Assembly: GCF_009911795.1 (NCBI RefSeq) | Contig: NZ_CP047898.1 | Coordinates: forward strand, 1,178,001-1,242,000 | Direction: 5' to 3' | Source of the DNA: Pseudarthrobacter psychrotolerans | Lineage (GTDB): Bacteria > Actinomycetota > Actinomycetes > Actinomycetales > Micrococcaceae | Length of the DNA: 64,000 nt | Part shown: positions 34,939 through 44,783 of the stretch, piece by piece | Numbering within the stretch: the stretch's first letter is position 1 | How the letters are laid out: the number at the start of each line of letters is the position of its first letter | The notes under the pieces: generated by a model | Database searches by the model: none | The model's input: only the letters and a program-made list of their open reading frames with translations | What the model was told of the DNA's origin: nothing | Translations under genes and position numbers: made by a program

Positions 34939-35315
34939 TTGACTGTCAGCGTCCCGTGCATGTTGGGGTGATAGGTGCAGTGGTAGGGGTAGGAGCCGGG
35001 TGCCGACGGCGCCGTGAACGTGGCCGTCCCGCCGCTTCCCTTGACATCCACGTCAAATGCCTGGCCCTGGTCCGCGGTGACGGTATGGCCCGCTGAGTCC
35101 ATGTTGGTGACCGTGACGACGGCGCCCGGCGCCACGGACAGCAGCGCACCGTATTCGAAGTCCTTGATGGTGATGGTCGGCGCTCCCGGGGTAACGGCTC
35201 CTGACGCCGTCCCGGGCCCGGGAGACGCCGCGGGACTTCCGCCGCCGGAGCCGCAACCGCCCACCAGGAGCGCCGCCATCAGGATCACTGCGGCCTTGGT
35301 CTGGATAGCTCTCAC
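34935..35315 (-). CDS. Cupredoxin-domain lipoprotein (plastocyanin-like)
   Basis: 126 residues. The signal sequence ends in a lipobox with Cys21 (LLVGGC). After a Ser/Pro/Gly linker is a cupredoxin: AGHTVTAD carries the first Cu-binding His and YHCTYHPNMHG the Cys, His and Met of the type 1 copper site. An extracellular electron carrier or copper binder. It precedes and overlaps the phosphatidyltransferase gene. Confidence 0.88.
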   Translation of the reverse strand: MRAIQTKAAVILMAALLVGGCGSGGGSPAASPGPGTASGAVTPGAPTITIKDFEYGALLSVAPGAVVTVTNMDSAGHTVTADQGQAFDVDVKGSGGTATFTAPSAPGSYPYHCTYHPNMHGTLTVK

Positions 35316-35383
35316 GGTGACCGTCCTCGACTCGGGAAACCAGGGCCGGCCAGGCCCTGCCTGTCTTTACTATTGTGCGCGCA

Positions 35384-35767
35384 TCAGACGGAAATGGCGC
35401 CTGCGGCTCGGCGTTGGGCGGGCGACGGCGGTGCTGCCGCAAGCTGCGCTGTGTTCTCTGCGGAGCGGCGGAGGCAGCCGAGCGGGACTATCGGATAGCC
35501 GACTGCCCACTTGCTGTAGACATCGCGCCGATGACCAACGGTGACAACAACCAGCAGCAGCACATCGTCCTGGATTGTATAAATGATCCAATAATCGCCG
35601 ACCCGGACCCGAAATCCCGGACGTCCACGCAAGGCGATGGCCTTGGGCGGACGCGGATCGGATCCGAGGAGTGCGATGGCGCCGTGGATACGATCGTGGT
35701 CGTTCGGATGGATCTGTCGAAGGGCCGCAAGGGCCGCAGGGCGCAGCTCAATCCGATAGCTGGTCAT
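35384..35767 (-). CDS. RelE/ParE-family toxin with extended C terminus
   Basis: 127 residues. The RelE fold runs from YRIELRPAALAALRQIHP through RPGFRVRVGDYWIIYTIQDDVLLLVVVTVGHRRDVY, the normal end of the family at about 88 residues. A further 40 residues (WAVGYPIVPLGCLRR...) are extra, probably from loss of the native stop. RelE enzymes cleave mRNA in the ribosome. ATG 35767 overlaps the antitoxin stop (ATGA). Confidence 0.85.
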   Translation of the reverse strand: MTSYRIELRPAALAALRQIHPNDHDRIHGAIALLGSDPRPPKAIALRGRPGFRVRVGDYWIIYTIQDDVLLLVVVTVGHRRDVYSKWAVGYPIVPLGCLRRSAENTAQLAAAPPSPAQRRAAGAISV

Positions 35768-36012
35768 ACCCAGCCAAGATCGACCTTCACCTGGGCCCAG
35801 GGGATATTTTCGCCCTCTTCGGCCATCGCCTGGTCGAAGGCTGCGATATCTTCGACTTCTTCCAGGGCGTCGAGCATTTGCTCGTAGCGCTCCGGGGACA
35901 CGAGAACGGCTGCCCTTCGCCCCCTGCGCTCAATGAATACCGGCTCGGATTCAGCCACTTTGACGAGCTCCGGCAAATGCGATCGCGCGTCGGTGATGTT
36001 AATGGTGGACAT
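35764..36012 (-). CDS. Phd/YefM-family antitoxin
   Basis: 82 residues starting MSTINITDARSHLPEL, the Phd/YefM DNA-binding fold, with a C-terminal toxin-binding tail (EEGENIPWAQVKVDLGW). First gene of the pair; it represses its own operon through the inverted repeat just upstream. 72 of 82 residues match the second antitoxin at 38767. Confidence 0.9.
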   Translation of the reverse strand: MSTINITDARSHLPELVKVAESEPVFIERRGRRAAVLVSPERYEQMLDALEEVEDIAAFDQAMAEEGENIPWAQVKVDLGWV

Positions 36013-36019
36013 TCTTCAA

Positions 36020-36048
36020 ATGTACACCTGTGATTACCGAGTGTACAT
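36020..36048 (-). promoter_or_regulatory. Toxin-antitoxin operator (copy 1)
   Basis: ATGTACAC and GTGTACAT, perfect 8-bp arms 13 bases apart (21-bp centre spacing), eight bases upstream of the antitoxin ATG. The geometry is repeated at the second locus. Confidence 0.75.
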
Positions 36049-36180
36049 GTAAGCCCCGGGTGCCATGTCTAAAGGGAAAAACCCTCGGGAAATTCCGAGA
36101 TCACGGGCACCCTGCGCAACGGGCTCGCCGCGTTCGACCAGGCGGACAGCGCTTCGAATCTGACTGTCAGTGACCCTGCG

Positions 36181-36918
36181 TCAGCCCGGGGTGAGGACGC
36201 AGAACTCGTTGCCCTCTGGGTCGGCGAGGCACACCCATGGCACGTCGCCCTGGCCGACGTCGGCGTCAGTGGCACCCAGGGCCCGCAGCCTGGCCACTTC
36301 TGCCGCTTGATCATCACCGGAGTACGGCATCAGGTCGAGATGGACACGGTTCCACACGGTCTCCACGCCAGACGTGCGAAGGAACTCCAGATACGGCCCG
36401 ACACCCTTAGCCGAACGCAGCCTCGCATGATCGTCGGTCACCTCGTGCAGGGTCCAGTCGGTAGCCTCGCCCCAGAACCGGGCCATGGCCCGCGGATCCG
36501 CGCAGTTGACCACCACCGTGGCGATCGGCCCGGTGTCCCGGTAGATCGGTCGCGGCTCCAGTACACAGAACACATTGCCCTCTGGGTCGGCCAGGACCGT
36601 CCACGGCACATCACCCTGGCCCACGTCGGCGGGCGTCGCGCCGAGCTCCAACAGGTGCGCCACCAGCTCCGTCTGATGCACCGCAGAGGAGGTGGCGAGA
36701 TCAAGGTGCGCGCGGTATCTCACCGTCTCGGGATCCGGGACGGTGACGACATCGACGCAGACGGCGACGGGGTCCGGCCAGACGAAGCCCACGGGTTCAA
36801 CGTTGGTCGAACCGCGTCCCTCGCTGGAAACACCCCAGCCGAGCGCGTCCGCCCAAAACCGGCCGAGGGCCGAGTCATCCCGGGCCTTGAAATTCACCTG
36901 AACAAGTCGGAGCGCCAT
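36181..36918 (-). CDS. Two-domain VOC (glyoxalase-like) protein
   Basis: 245 residues with two homologous VOC modules: residues 1-125 (MALRLVQVNFKARDD..., DVGQGDVPWTVLADPEGNVFCVL) and 130-245 (ATVVVNCADPRAMARFWGEAT..., DVGQGDVPWVCLADPEGNEFCVL). The near-identical endings show internal duplication. Enzyme or binding role unknown. It lies between the two toxin-antitoxin loci. Confidence 0.88.
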   Translation of the reverse strand: MALRLVQVNFKARDDSALGRFWADALGWGVSSEGRGSTNVEPVGFVWPDPVAVCVDVVTVPDPETVRYRAHLDLATSSAVHQTELVAHLLELGATPADVGQGDVPWTVLADPEGNVFCVLEPRPIYRDTGPIATVVVNCADPRAMARFWGEATDWTLHEVTDDHARLRSAKGVGPYLEFLRTSGVETVWNRVHLDLMPYSGDDQAAEVARLRALGATDADVGQGDVPWVCLADPEGNEFCVLTPG

Positions 36919-37156
36919 ACCACCCGACCCTATACCCAGATAACACCGATATACGAGGCACGCCCTGGTTCGGGCCGTCCGGCACGGGCCCCTACCACGG
37001 CGCCGTCACGGCGACTGAGATCGGTCCTTTCGCAGGCTCTTTACTCCAACGCGTCGTCGAGTCAACAATGGCTCTTACAAAAGCCTCCGCTGGCTCGGCA
37101 GCGCGCTGCCCGTCCGACTGCCGCCCCGCCGGGCTGCCCTACACAGGAGCGCTGAC
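36919..37156. other. Divergent intergenic region
   Basis: No gene seen. CAGGAGCG seven bases before ATG 37157 is a good ribosome binding site for the aminotransferase, showing the start was once functional. Confidence 0.4.
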
Positions 37157-38363
37157 ATGAACGATCCGACACCCACATCCCAGTCAACCTCGGCAGTATC
37201 TGATCGCGCTGCACGGCTGGCGTCTCCTTTCAGCGGGTTAACGCCTACATCCGGGAGTACAGTGCCCGCGGGAACGGGCAGGTGCCGGGCTGCGACTTCA
37301 CCTTCGGCAATCCGCACCAGATGCCGGCTGACCGGTACGTCAATACGCTTCGGGACGCGCTGACTCCTCAGAATGATCAGTGGTTCGCCTACCAGACCAA
37401 CGGCGAGTCCGCCCGGGAAGCAGCCGCTCAATCCCTTCACAGGCTGCTGGATGTGCCCTTCCGGACGGAGGATATTTACCTCACCACCGGTGGCTTCGCC
37501 GCCATCGCCCTTGCGCTGAAGACTGTCGCCGATCCCGGCGACGAGATCATTTACAGCCTGCCGCCCTGGTTCCTATACGAGCCGCTGATCCTTGAAGCCG
37601 GGCTCGTACCGGTGAAGGTGAAAATCAACACAACCACGTTCGACCTGGACGTCGACGCGATCGAGGCCGCCATCACGGGACGCACCCGGGTAGTGATCGT
37701 GAATTCGCCCAACAATCCCACGGGGCGGATTTATCCCCCGGAATTGCTGGTCCGGCTGGCCGAATTGCTGGAGGCGGCCTCGGTCAGGTTTAAACGGCGG
37801 ATCTACCCATCTCGGACGAGGCCTACAACCGGATCGTGTTCGACGGCTTGCGATTCCACAGCCCTGTGGAGTTCTACCCGCACACGCTTCTGGCCTACTC
37901 CTACGGCAAGACCCACCTCTCCCCAGGCCAGCGCGTCGGCTACCTGGCGTTGCCGCCCACCATGCCGCAGCGGGATGAGATGGAACCGGCTATCACCGGC
38001 CTGCAGGTGGCGATGGGCTGGGTTGTATCCGAACGCCCTGCTGCAGCGCGCGCTTCCCGAGCTGGAGAAGTTCACCATCGACGTGGCCCAGTTGCAGCGG
38101 CGCCGGGACCGTCTCGTCGATGTGCTCGGCGGCATGGGGTACCTCGTCCGGCGGCCGGAGGGCACGTTCTACCTGTATGTCACGTCCCCCACTTCGGACG
38201 ACGAGGCGTTCACCAACTCACTTGCCCGCCGGGATGCCTTCGTGTTGCCAGGCGTGCTGTTCGAGACCCCAGGCTTTTCCGGATCTCCCTGACAGCCAAC
38301 GAGGACATGATCGAACACAACTTGCCGGCATTCGAAGCGGCGATGAAGGAAAGCCGCCCGTGA
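37157..38363 (+). pseudogene. Class I/II PLP-dependent aminotransferase with four frameshifts
   Basis: Starts MNDPTPTSQS; blocks of the fold follow: GCDFTFGNPHQMP, TTGGFAAIALALKTVADPGDE, VIVNSPNNPTGRIYPPE (PLP Asn) and, in a second frame, SDEAYNRIVFDGLRF and SYGKTHLSPGQRVGYLALP (the SK-x-PLP lysine segment). Lesions are one base short near 37230 (T run), one short near 37808, one extra at 38022-38024 (TGGGTTGTAT), and one short in the T run 38275-38278. Correcting all four gives 402 residues ending ESRP at 38363. With four changes it is a true pseudogene or a very error-rich tract. Substrate unknown. Confidence 0.88.
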
Positions 38364-38436
38364 TTCGTGATGAAGGAGCCCTGCCAGCCGTAGCCAACAG
38401 GACTCCCACCGTGTCCCGCTGAAGTTGCGGCTACCC

Positions 38437-38770
38437 CGGGATCTGGATCCGCGCCGCTACGGACCCGATAACCGGGACGGCCGCTCAAGGCGATTGCCTT
38501 GGGCGGCCGCGGGCCTTGACCTAGTACTACAGTCGCGGTTGGTAAATTTCGTCTTTTTCCCGACCCCATGCCGCCGTTGGAACCGCGGAATTTCCATGGT
38601 TTTCCGGGGAAAAGACGATGCCTGGTGACACCCGAAAACATGAGGTCCCGTCAACCGCGACTGTAGTACTAGGAGCGCGATCGCACCCTGAATCCGCTCG
38701 CGGTCCTCGGGATGGACCTTCTAAAGGAACGGACGGCCGCAGGTCTCAGCTCGATCCGGTATTGGCTCAT
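38437..38770 (-). pseudogene. RelE-family toxin, frameshifted and split by a MITE
   Basis: ATG 38770 overlaps the antitoxin stop (ATGA). It reads MSQYRIELRPAAVRSF, then after a one-base shift near 38718 KVHPEDRERIQGAIALL, then the MITE, then GQGPRPPKAIALSGRPGYRVRSG, after which homology to the intact toxin at 35384 is lost. With the MITE and one CTAG removed, ALL-GQGPRPP joins in frame. The tail with the catalytic region is gone, so no active toxin is expected. Confidence 0.88.
38525..38668. mobile_element. 144-bp MITE flanked by CTAG
   Basis: Perfect terminal inverted repeats TACTACAGTCGCGGTTG (38525-38541) and its complement (38652-38668). CTAG on each side (38521-38524, 38669-38672) is a 4-bp target duplication. 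An internal near-perfect inverted repeat (38550-38562 with 38605-38617) would fold the RNA or single strand into a nested hairpin. There is no coding capacity, so a transposase elsewhere must move it. Confidence 0.88.
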
Positions 38771-39015
38771 GTCCAGCCGAGGTCCACCTTCTCTTGAGCC
38801 CAAGGGATGTTCTCGCCTTCTTCCGCCATTGCCACCTCGAACGCTGCAATGTCTTCGACTTCTTCCAATGCATCAAGCATCTGCTCGTAGCGCTCTGGCG
38901 ATACTAATACGGCTGCCCGATGTCCGCGGCGCTCAATAAATACCGGCTCAGATTCAGCCCTCTCGATGAGCTCCGGCAAGTCTAATCGCGCGTCCGTGAT
39001 GTTGATGGTCGACAT
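38767..39015 (-). CDS. Phd/YefM-family antitoxin, second copy (orphaned)
   Basis: 82 residues, MSTINITDARLDLPEL, 72 of 82 identical to the antitoxin at 35764. ATG 39015 matches the paralogue; an upstream ATG at 39030 would overlap the operator. Its partner toxin is destroyed, so it persists as a lone repressor, possibly cross-regulating the first locus. Confidence 0.88.
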   Translation of the reverse strand: MSTINITDARLDLPELIERAESEPVFIERRGHRAAVLVSPERYEQMLDALEEVEDIAAFEVAMAEEGENIPWAQEKVDLGWT

Positions 39016-39022
39016 GCAGTAA

Positions 39023-39051
39023 ATGTACATCTCTGAGTTTCAGATATACAT
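39023..39051 (-). promoter_or_regulatory. Toxin-antitoxin operator (copy 2)
   Basis: ATGTACAT and ATATACAT, 8-bp arms with a single mismatch and the same 13-base spacer and 7-base distance to the ATG as copy 1. Confidence 0.7.
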
Positions 39052-39077
39052 ATACCCCAAGAAACCGGAAGTTCCAG

Positions 39078-39175
39078 TTCTCAATCTCCTACTTGCGCCC
39101 CTCAGCCAGGACTTCGAAGCCCTTCTGGAACTTTAAACCGATGTAATGGCCGTGGACGGCCTGACCGACTAGGCG
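39078..39175 (-). pseudogene. Degenerate fragment of nrdF
   Basis: About 100 bases resemble nrdF 41310-41410 in the same orientation, for example the shared CCCTTCTGGAACTT, CCGATGTA and GCCGTGGACGGC, with substitutions that create stops and a gap near 39165. It would encode FQKGLE...YKIG-like peptides of the RNR beta helix. It is the remnant of a second nrdF copy or of a partial duplication; the HNH gene separates it from the intact gene. Confidence 0.8.
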
Positions 39176-39273
39176 GTACGCGACGATGTAGGACGAAGCT
39201 GCATTCCTCGATTTATGTCCTGAAAATGATTGGCTCGTCATCGGGCCCAGCAGCGAGATTACACTCACGCAAA

Positions 39274-39306
39274 AATGTCAGACCCCCTTTCCATAATGAA
39301 TACATG
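39274..39306 (+). repeat. Conserved leader of DUF222-HNH gene, copy 1
   Basis: AATGTCAGACCCCCTT followed by 14 similar bases up to the ATG at 39304. The first 16 bases are identical to those before the second HNH gene, and the ATG is 30 bases from the leader start in both. Confidence 0.8.
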
Positions 39307-40839
39307 GCAAGCGAAGCGGTGGCAAAGGCGTTTGAGGCGATAGACGCCGCCGTTGCCATGCTTCGCGACGAGGTGGCTGAATCCGGTTGCGGGTCGCTCT
39401 CGGACTCCCGGCCTCTGGCTGTCGTTGCTGACGGATGCTTGGACATCCTTGCGGGGATCGCACGGGCCGAGGCTCGGATTGCGGCGTTGAAGGCGGAGGC
39501 AGCCGGTACATATGCGGACTCGGCGCGGTCGGCGGCACCTGTGTACATTCCGGTCCAGGCGCAGGAAATGGCAATAGCGGCCGAGGTAGGCTGCGTACTG
39601 GCCATCGGCGACCGGGCCGCAGGTGCGCTGCTGGAGCAGTCCTACGCTCTGTCAACGTCTCTGCCACGCACCCTTGCAGCCCTTCAGGCGGGAACGGTTT
39701 CGTGGCAGCACGCCAGGGTGATGGTCAACGAGACCGCCACCCTTGACCGCGACGCAGCCAAGGCACTGGAAGCCCACTTCCTCGATGCTGACGCGCCCAA
39801 TCCTGCCTGCGGTTGCCCGGCCGGCGAGATGCCCGCCTACAGGTTCCGGCGGAAAGCCCGGACCTGGCGGGAACGCCACCACCCGGACAGCATCGAAAAA
39901 CGCCACGCTAAGGGCGTCGAGGACAGGTGCCTGGAATTTACCCCGGAGCAGGACGGCATGGCGCGGATGTCCGCCTACCTGCCTGCGGACCAGGCGGCTG
40001 CGATCTGGAACCGCATTACCGCCATCGCGCGGGGCCTGCAGGGTCCCCAGGAGGACCGGACGCTCACGCAGTTGAGGGCAGACGTCTTCGCCGCGGCAGC
40101 CCTTCGAAGCGACAGCGGCTGCACCCGCTGCCGCAACAGCATCGGAAGCAGCGGGACTGGGGCTGGGCCGGGGGCACCCGGTCTTGCCGATATCCCCACG
40201 CCCCGGGCGGAGGTCCTGATCACCGTTCCCATCTTCTCCCTGCTCGGGGTGACCGAGGAGCCGGCGATGCTCGACGGGTACGGACCCATCCCAGCCTCCA
40301 TGGCACGGGATCTGGTGGCCAACGGAGCTGACTCGTTCCACAGGGTGCTGGTCGATCCGCGGGATGGGGCACCCTTGGAAATCGGCCGCACGAGTTACCG
40401 GCTCACGAAGGCCATGCGGAACTGGCTACGGATGCGCGACGGCAAATGCCCGTTCCCCGGCTGCAGCAACCATTCCCTCGACAACGAGGCAGACCACCTC
40501 TTGGCCTGGCATCACGGCGGAACCACCGGGATCAGCAACCTGGGACAGCCATGTCGCCGGCACCACAGCCTCAAACACGCCAGCGGCTGGAAACCGACGC
40601 CGGCAACAAAGAATGAGCCGCCCGGCTGGGTCTCACCATCAGGGCGCAAATACAAAAGCGAACACCAGGACTGGGAACCACCCCACTGGCCGCCTACACT
40701 GGGGCCGCGAGCCGGCGCGGGGCACCGTCCTGGGCCCTATCCACCTACGTCCACCGGCTCGCGCGGGGCCGTGGACTATGTTCAGATGCCGCCATCAGCG
40801 GGAGAAGACTGCCTTCGCGCGTACCTCGGTGCAAGATGA
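39304..40839 (+). CDS. DUF222 / HNH endonuclease domain protein, copy 1 (REP13E12-like)
   Basis: 511 residues. The N-terminal DUF222 region (MASEAVAKAFEAIDAAVAML, AAALRSD...) spans to about 300, and the HNH nuclease follows near 395-440: KCPFPGCSNHSLDNEADHLLAWHHGGTT and QPCRRHHSLKH, with CxxC zinc residues and the catalytic HH. Similar proteins are multicopy in Arthrobacter and encoded by REP13E12 repeats in M. tuberculosis. The biological role is unproven. Its closest copy in the window is at 47905. No strong ribosome binding site. Confidence 0.88.
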   Translation: MASEAVAKAFEAIDAAVAMLRDEVAESGCGSLSDSRPLAVVADGCLDILAGIARAEARIAALKAEAAGTYADSARSAAPVYIPVQAQEMAIAAEVGCVLAIGDRAAGALLEQSYALSTSLPRTLAALQAGTVSWQHARVMVNETATLDRDAAKALEAHFLDADAPNPACGCPAGEMPAYRFRRKARTWRERHHPDSIEKRHAKGVEDRCLEFTPEQDGMARMSAYLPADQAAAIWNRITAIARGLQGPQEDRTLTQLRADVFAAAALRSDSGCTRCRNSIGSSGTGAGPGAPGLADIPTPRAEVLITVPIFSLLGVTEEPAMLDGYGPIPASMARDLVANGADSFHRVLVDPRDGAPLEIGRTSYRLTKAMRNWLRMRDGKCPFPGCSNHSLDNEADHLLAWHHGGTTGISNLGQPCRRHHSLKHASGWKPTPATKNEPPGWVSPSGRKYKSEHQDWEPPHWPPTLGPRAGAGHRPGPYPPTSTGSRGAVDYVQMPPSAGEDCLRAYLGAR

Positions 40840-40937
40840 GTTGCCGGACGAAACGTGCCGGGCCTCGACCGTCCTGTGGGCCCCGCTGCGCCATCGCCTG
40901 TCCCGGGCGCCGGATCCACGTGACCTGCCCCTAACGC

Positions 40938-40974
40938 ACAAGGGACGCCGCACAAAGCGTGCGGAGTCCCTTGT
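40938..40974. terminator. Bidirectional hairpin between HNH gene and nrdF
   Basis: ACAAGGGAC...GTCCCTTGT plus CCGCAC...GTGCGG, one mismatch between the two stems, loop AAAGC. It lies between the convergent HNH and nrdF genes, 26 bases before the nrdF stop. Confidence 0.7.
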
Positions 40975-41000
40975 TGACAGGTCCTGGAAGTTGTCGGGTC

Positions 41001-41996
<996 letters not shown>

Positions 41997-42014
41997 TTAG
42001 TTCTTAGTTAAAGC

Positions 42015-42046
42015 GTACGACGGCGGGCGGGCGCCCGCCGTCGTAC
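42015..42046 (-). terminator. Strong hairpin between nrdE and nrdF
   Basis: GTACGACGGCGGGC pairs perfectly with its complement (14 bp) around loop GGGC. It lies between nrdE and nrdF on the same strand, so it may reduce readthrough to nrdF or protect the nrdE mRNA end. Confidence 0.75.
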
Positions 42047-42066
42047 TGTCCAGATTTAGTTGAAGA

Positions 42067-44283
42067 TTAAAGCATGCAGCTGACGCAATTGTCCACTTCA
42101 GTTCCCTCCAGCGCGAGCTGGCGGAGACGGATGTAGTAGATGGTCTTGATGCCCTTCTTCCAGGCGTAGATCTGGGCCCGGTTGATGTCGCGCGTGGTGG
42201 CGGTGTCCTTGAAGAACAGCGTCAGGGACAGGCCCTGGTCCACGTGCTGGGTGGCGGCGGCGTAGGTGTCGATGACCTTCTCGTAGCCGAGCTCGTACGC
42301 GTCCTGGTAGTACTCCAGGTTGTCGTTCGTCAGGTACGGGGCCGGGTAGTACACGCGGCCCAGCTTGCCTTCCTTGCGGATCTCGATCTTGGACGCCACC
42401 GGGTGGATCGAGGAGGTGGAGTTGTTGATGTAGGAGATCGAACCCGTCGGCGGCACGGCCTGCAGGTTCTGGTTGTAGATGCCGTGCTCCATGACGGAAG
42501 CCTTCAGCTCGCGCCAGTCATCCTGCGTAGGGATGTGGATGTTCTTGAACAGCTCCGCAACCTTGGCGGTCTGCGGCACCCACTCCTGGTCCGTGTACTT
42601 GTCGAAGAACTCGCCCGAGGCGTACTTGGACTTCTCGAAGCCGCCGAAGGTCTGTCCGGCCTGGATGGACAGCAGGTTGGAGGCGCGGACCGCGTGGTAC
42701 ACCACCGAGTAGAAGTAGATGTTAGTGAAGTCAATGCCCTCTTCGGAACCGTAGTGGACCCGTTCGCGGGCCAGGTAGCCGTGCAGGTTCATCTGGCCCA
42801 GTCCGATGGCGTGGGACTGGTCGTTGCCGCGGGCGATGGACGGCACCGAGGTGATGTTGGACATGTCCGAGACTGCCGAGAGGGACCGGATGGCCGTCTC
42901 GATGGTCAGGCCGAAGTCCGGGCTGTCCATGGCCTTGGCGATGTTCAGCGAACCCAGGTTGCAGGAGATGTCCTTGCCGGTCTGGTCGTAGGACAGGTCA
43001 TCGTGGTACGTGGTGGGCTGGGAAACCTGGAGGATCTCCGAGCACAGGTTGGACATGATGATCTTGCCGTCAATCGGGTTTTCCCGGTTCACGGTGTCCT
43101 CGAACATGATGTACGGGTAGCCGGATTCGAACTGGATCTCGGCGAGGGTCTGGAAGAACTCGCGCGCCTTGATCTTGGTCTTCTTGATCCGGGAATCGTC
43201 CACCATCTCGTAGTACTTCTCGGTGACCGAGACATCGGAGAACGGCATGCCGTAGACCCGTTCGACGTCGTACGGGGAGAACAGGTACATGTCCTCGTCC
43301 TTCTTGGCCAGCTCGAACGTGATGTCCGGGATGACAACGCCCAGCGAGAGGGTCTTGATGCGGATCTTCTCATCCGCGTTCTCGCGCTTGGTGTCCAGGA
43401 AGCGGTAGATATCCGGATGGTGCGCGTGCAGGTACACGGCGCCGGCTCCCTGGCGGGCACCGAGCTGGTTGGCGTAGGAGAAGCTGTCCTCGAGGAGCTT
43501 CATCACGGGGATGACGCCGGAGGACTGGTTCTCGATCTGCTTGATCGGGGCACCGACTTCGCGGATGTTGGTCAGCGCGAACGCCACACCGCCGCCGCGC
43601 TTGGACAGCTGTAGCGCCGAGTTGATGGACCGGCCGATCGACTCCATGTTGTCTTCGATGCGGAGCAGGAAGCAGGAGACCAGCTCGCCGCGCTGGCGCT
43701 TGCCGGCGTTCAGGAAGGTCGGGGTGGCCGGCTGGAAGCGGCCTTCGATGATTTCGTCCACCATCTGCAGGGCGAGCTTTTCGTCGCCGCGGGCCAGGTG
43801 CAGGGCCACCATGCAGACGCGGTCCTCGTAGCGCTCCAGGAAGCGGTTGCCGTCGAACGTCTTCAGTGTGTAGGACGTGTAGAACTTGAACGCGCCCAGG
43901 AAGGTTTCGAAGCGGAACTTCTTCTTGTACGCGCGGTTGTAGAGCTCGCGGATGAAGTTCATCGTGTACTGGTCGAGGGTTTCGCGCTCGTAGTACTGGT
44001 TCTTCACCAGGTAGTCGAGCTTCTCTTCCAGGTCATGGAAAAAGACGGTGTTGTTGTTCACGTGCTGCAGGAAGTACTGGTGCGCAGCCTCGCGGTCGGC
44101 CTCGAACTGGATCTCTCCGTTGGGGCCGTACAGGTTCAGCATGGCGTTGAGCTCGTGATAGCCCAGCCCCTTATAGGCGGCCGGCATCTCGGGCTTTTCG
44201 ACGGCGGCACTCCGCTTTTCGGCAGCGGCGGCGCCCTGGCCTTCGGCCCTGGTTACTTCTGTGTCTGCGACAGTCGTGTCCAA
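42067..44283 (-). CDS. nrdE: Ribonucleotide reductase class Ib, alpha subunit
   Basis: 738 residues. [49 protein letters not shown] (cysteine), GSLNIA, MNLHGYL and the C-terminal [10 protein letters not shown] redox pair for NrdH are all present. It reduces NDPs to dNDPs. The start is TTG 44283 with GGAGA five to six bases upstream, overlapping the nrdI end by 31 bases; Met at 44187 is an alternative that fits shorter family members. The N-terminal 30 residues are non-conserved. Confidence 0.94.
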   Translation of the reverse strand: MDTTVADTEVTRAEGQGAAAAEKRSAAVEKPEMPAAYKGLGYHELNAMLNLYGPNGEIQFEADREAAHQYFLQHVNNNTVFFHDLEEKLDYLVKNQYYERETLDQYTMNFIRELYNRAYKKKFRFETFLGAFKFYTSYTLKTFDGNRFLERYEDRVCMVALHLARGDEKLALQMVDEIIEGRFQPATPTFLNAGKRQRGELVSCFLLRIEDNMESIGRSINSALQLSKRGGGVAFALTNIREVGAPIKQIENQSSGVIPVMKLLEDSFSYANQLGARQGAGAVYLHAHHPDIYRFLDTKRENADEKIRIKTLSLGVVIPDITFELAKKDEDMYLFSPYDVERVYGMPFSDVSVTEKYYEMVDDSRIKKTKIKAREFFQTLAEIQFESGYPYIMFEDTVNRENPIDGKIIMSNLCSEILQVSQPTTYHDDLSYDQTGKDISCNLGSLNIAKAMDSPDFGLTIETAIRSLSAVSDMSNITSVPSIARGNDQSHAIGLGQMNLHGYLARERVHYGSEEGIDFTNIYFYSVVYHAVRASNLLSIQAGQTFGGFEKSKYASGEFFDKYTDQEWVPQTAKVAELFKNIHIPTQDDWRELKASVMEHGIYNQNLQAVPPTGSISYINNSTSSIHPVASKIEIRKEGKLGRVYYPAPYLTNDNLEYYQDAYELGYEKVIDTYAAATQHVDQGLSLTLFFKDTATTRDINRAQIYAWKKGIKTIYYIRLRQLALEGTEVDNCVSCML

Positions 44284-44726
44284 AACGTCTCCAATCCATT
44301 GTGTACGCGGGCGACGTCTTCTGGCGTGCCCATAAGTTCAAATCTGTAAAGCCTGGGGACGTTGCATTTGGCGGCAATGATGTCCGCTGCCATGCAGTAG
44401 TCGTCCCCGAAGTTTGTGTTGCCTGCACCGATAACCCCGCGGATCAGTTGCCTGTTCTGCGGGTCATTCAGAAAGCGGATCACCTGCTTGGGCACGGAGC
44501 CCTCTCCCCCGGTGCCCCCGTACGTCGGCACCACCAGCACGTAAGGCCGGGTGGCGAGAAGGGGTGAATCCTTTGCATGCAGCGGGATCCGTGCCAGCTC
44601 ACGTCCGAGCTTCGCGACAAAGCGGCTGGTGTTCTCGGAGGTGGAGGAAAAGTAGATGAGCTGGCTCTGTGTGGTGACAGGCGGCAACGGGGCCACCTGG
44701 GCCCTGGCTACTGCCAGTGCTGACAC
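44253..44726 (-). CDS. nrdI: NrdI flavodoxin
   Basis: 157 residues. [19 protein letters not shown] is the FMN phosphate loop, and VPTYGG...[12 protein letters not shown] the isoalloxazine loops. NrdI activates the NrdF dimanganese cofactor. GTG 44726 is preferred: GAGGTGA lies four to five bases upstream. A GTG at 44735 adds three residues. Confidence 0.92.
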   Translation of the reverse strand: MSALAVARAQVAPLPPVTTQSQLIYFSSTSENTSRFVAKLGRELARIPLHAKDSPLLATRPYVLVVPTYGGTGGEGSVPKQVIRFLNDPQNRQLIRGVIGAGNTNFGDDYCMAADIIAAKCNVPRLYRFELMGTPEDVARVHNGLETFWTRLSQTQK

Positions 44727-44783
44727 GGGAGTCACCTCATGTGTGCGTGTTGAAAGTTGCCGGCTGGCGAAAAGTGCAGGGCC

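Noticed and set aside
42244..43614. Open frame of 456 codons on the plus strand opposite nrdE
   Set aside because: Mirror frame of a conserved gene, rich in Val/Leu/Gly/Asp with no recognisable fold.
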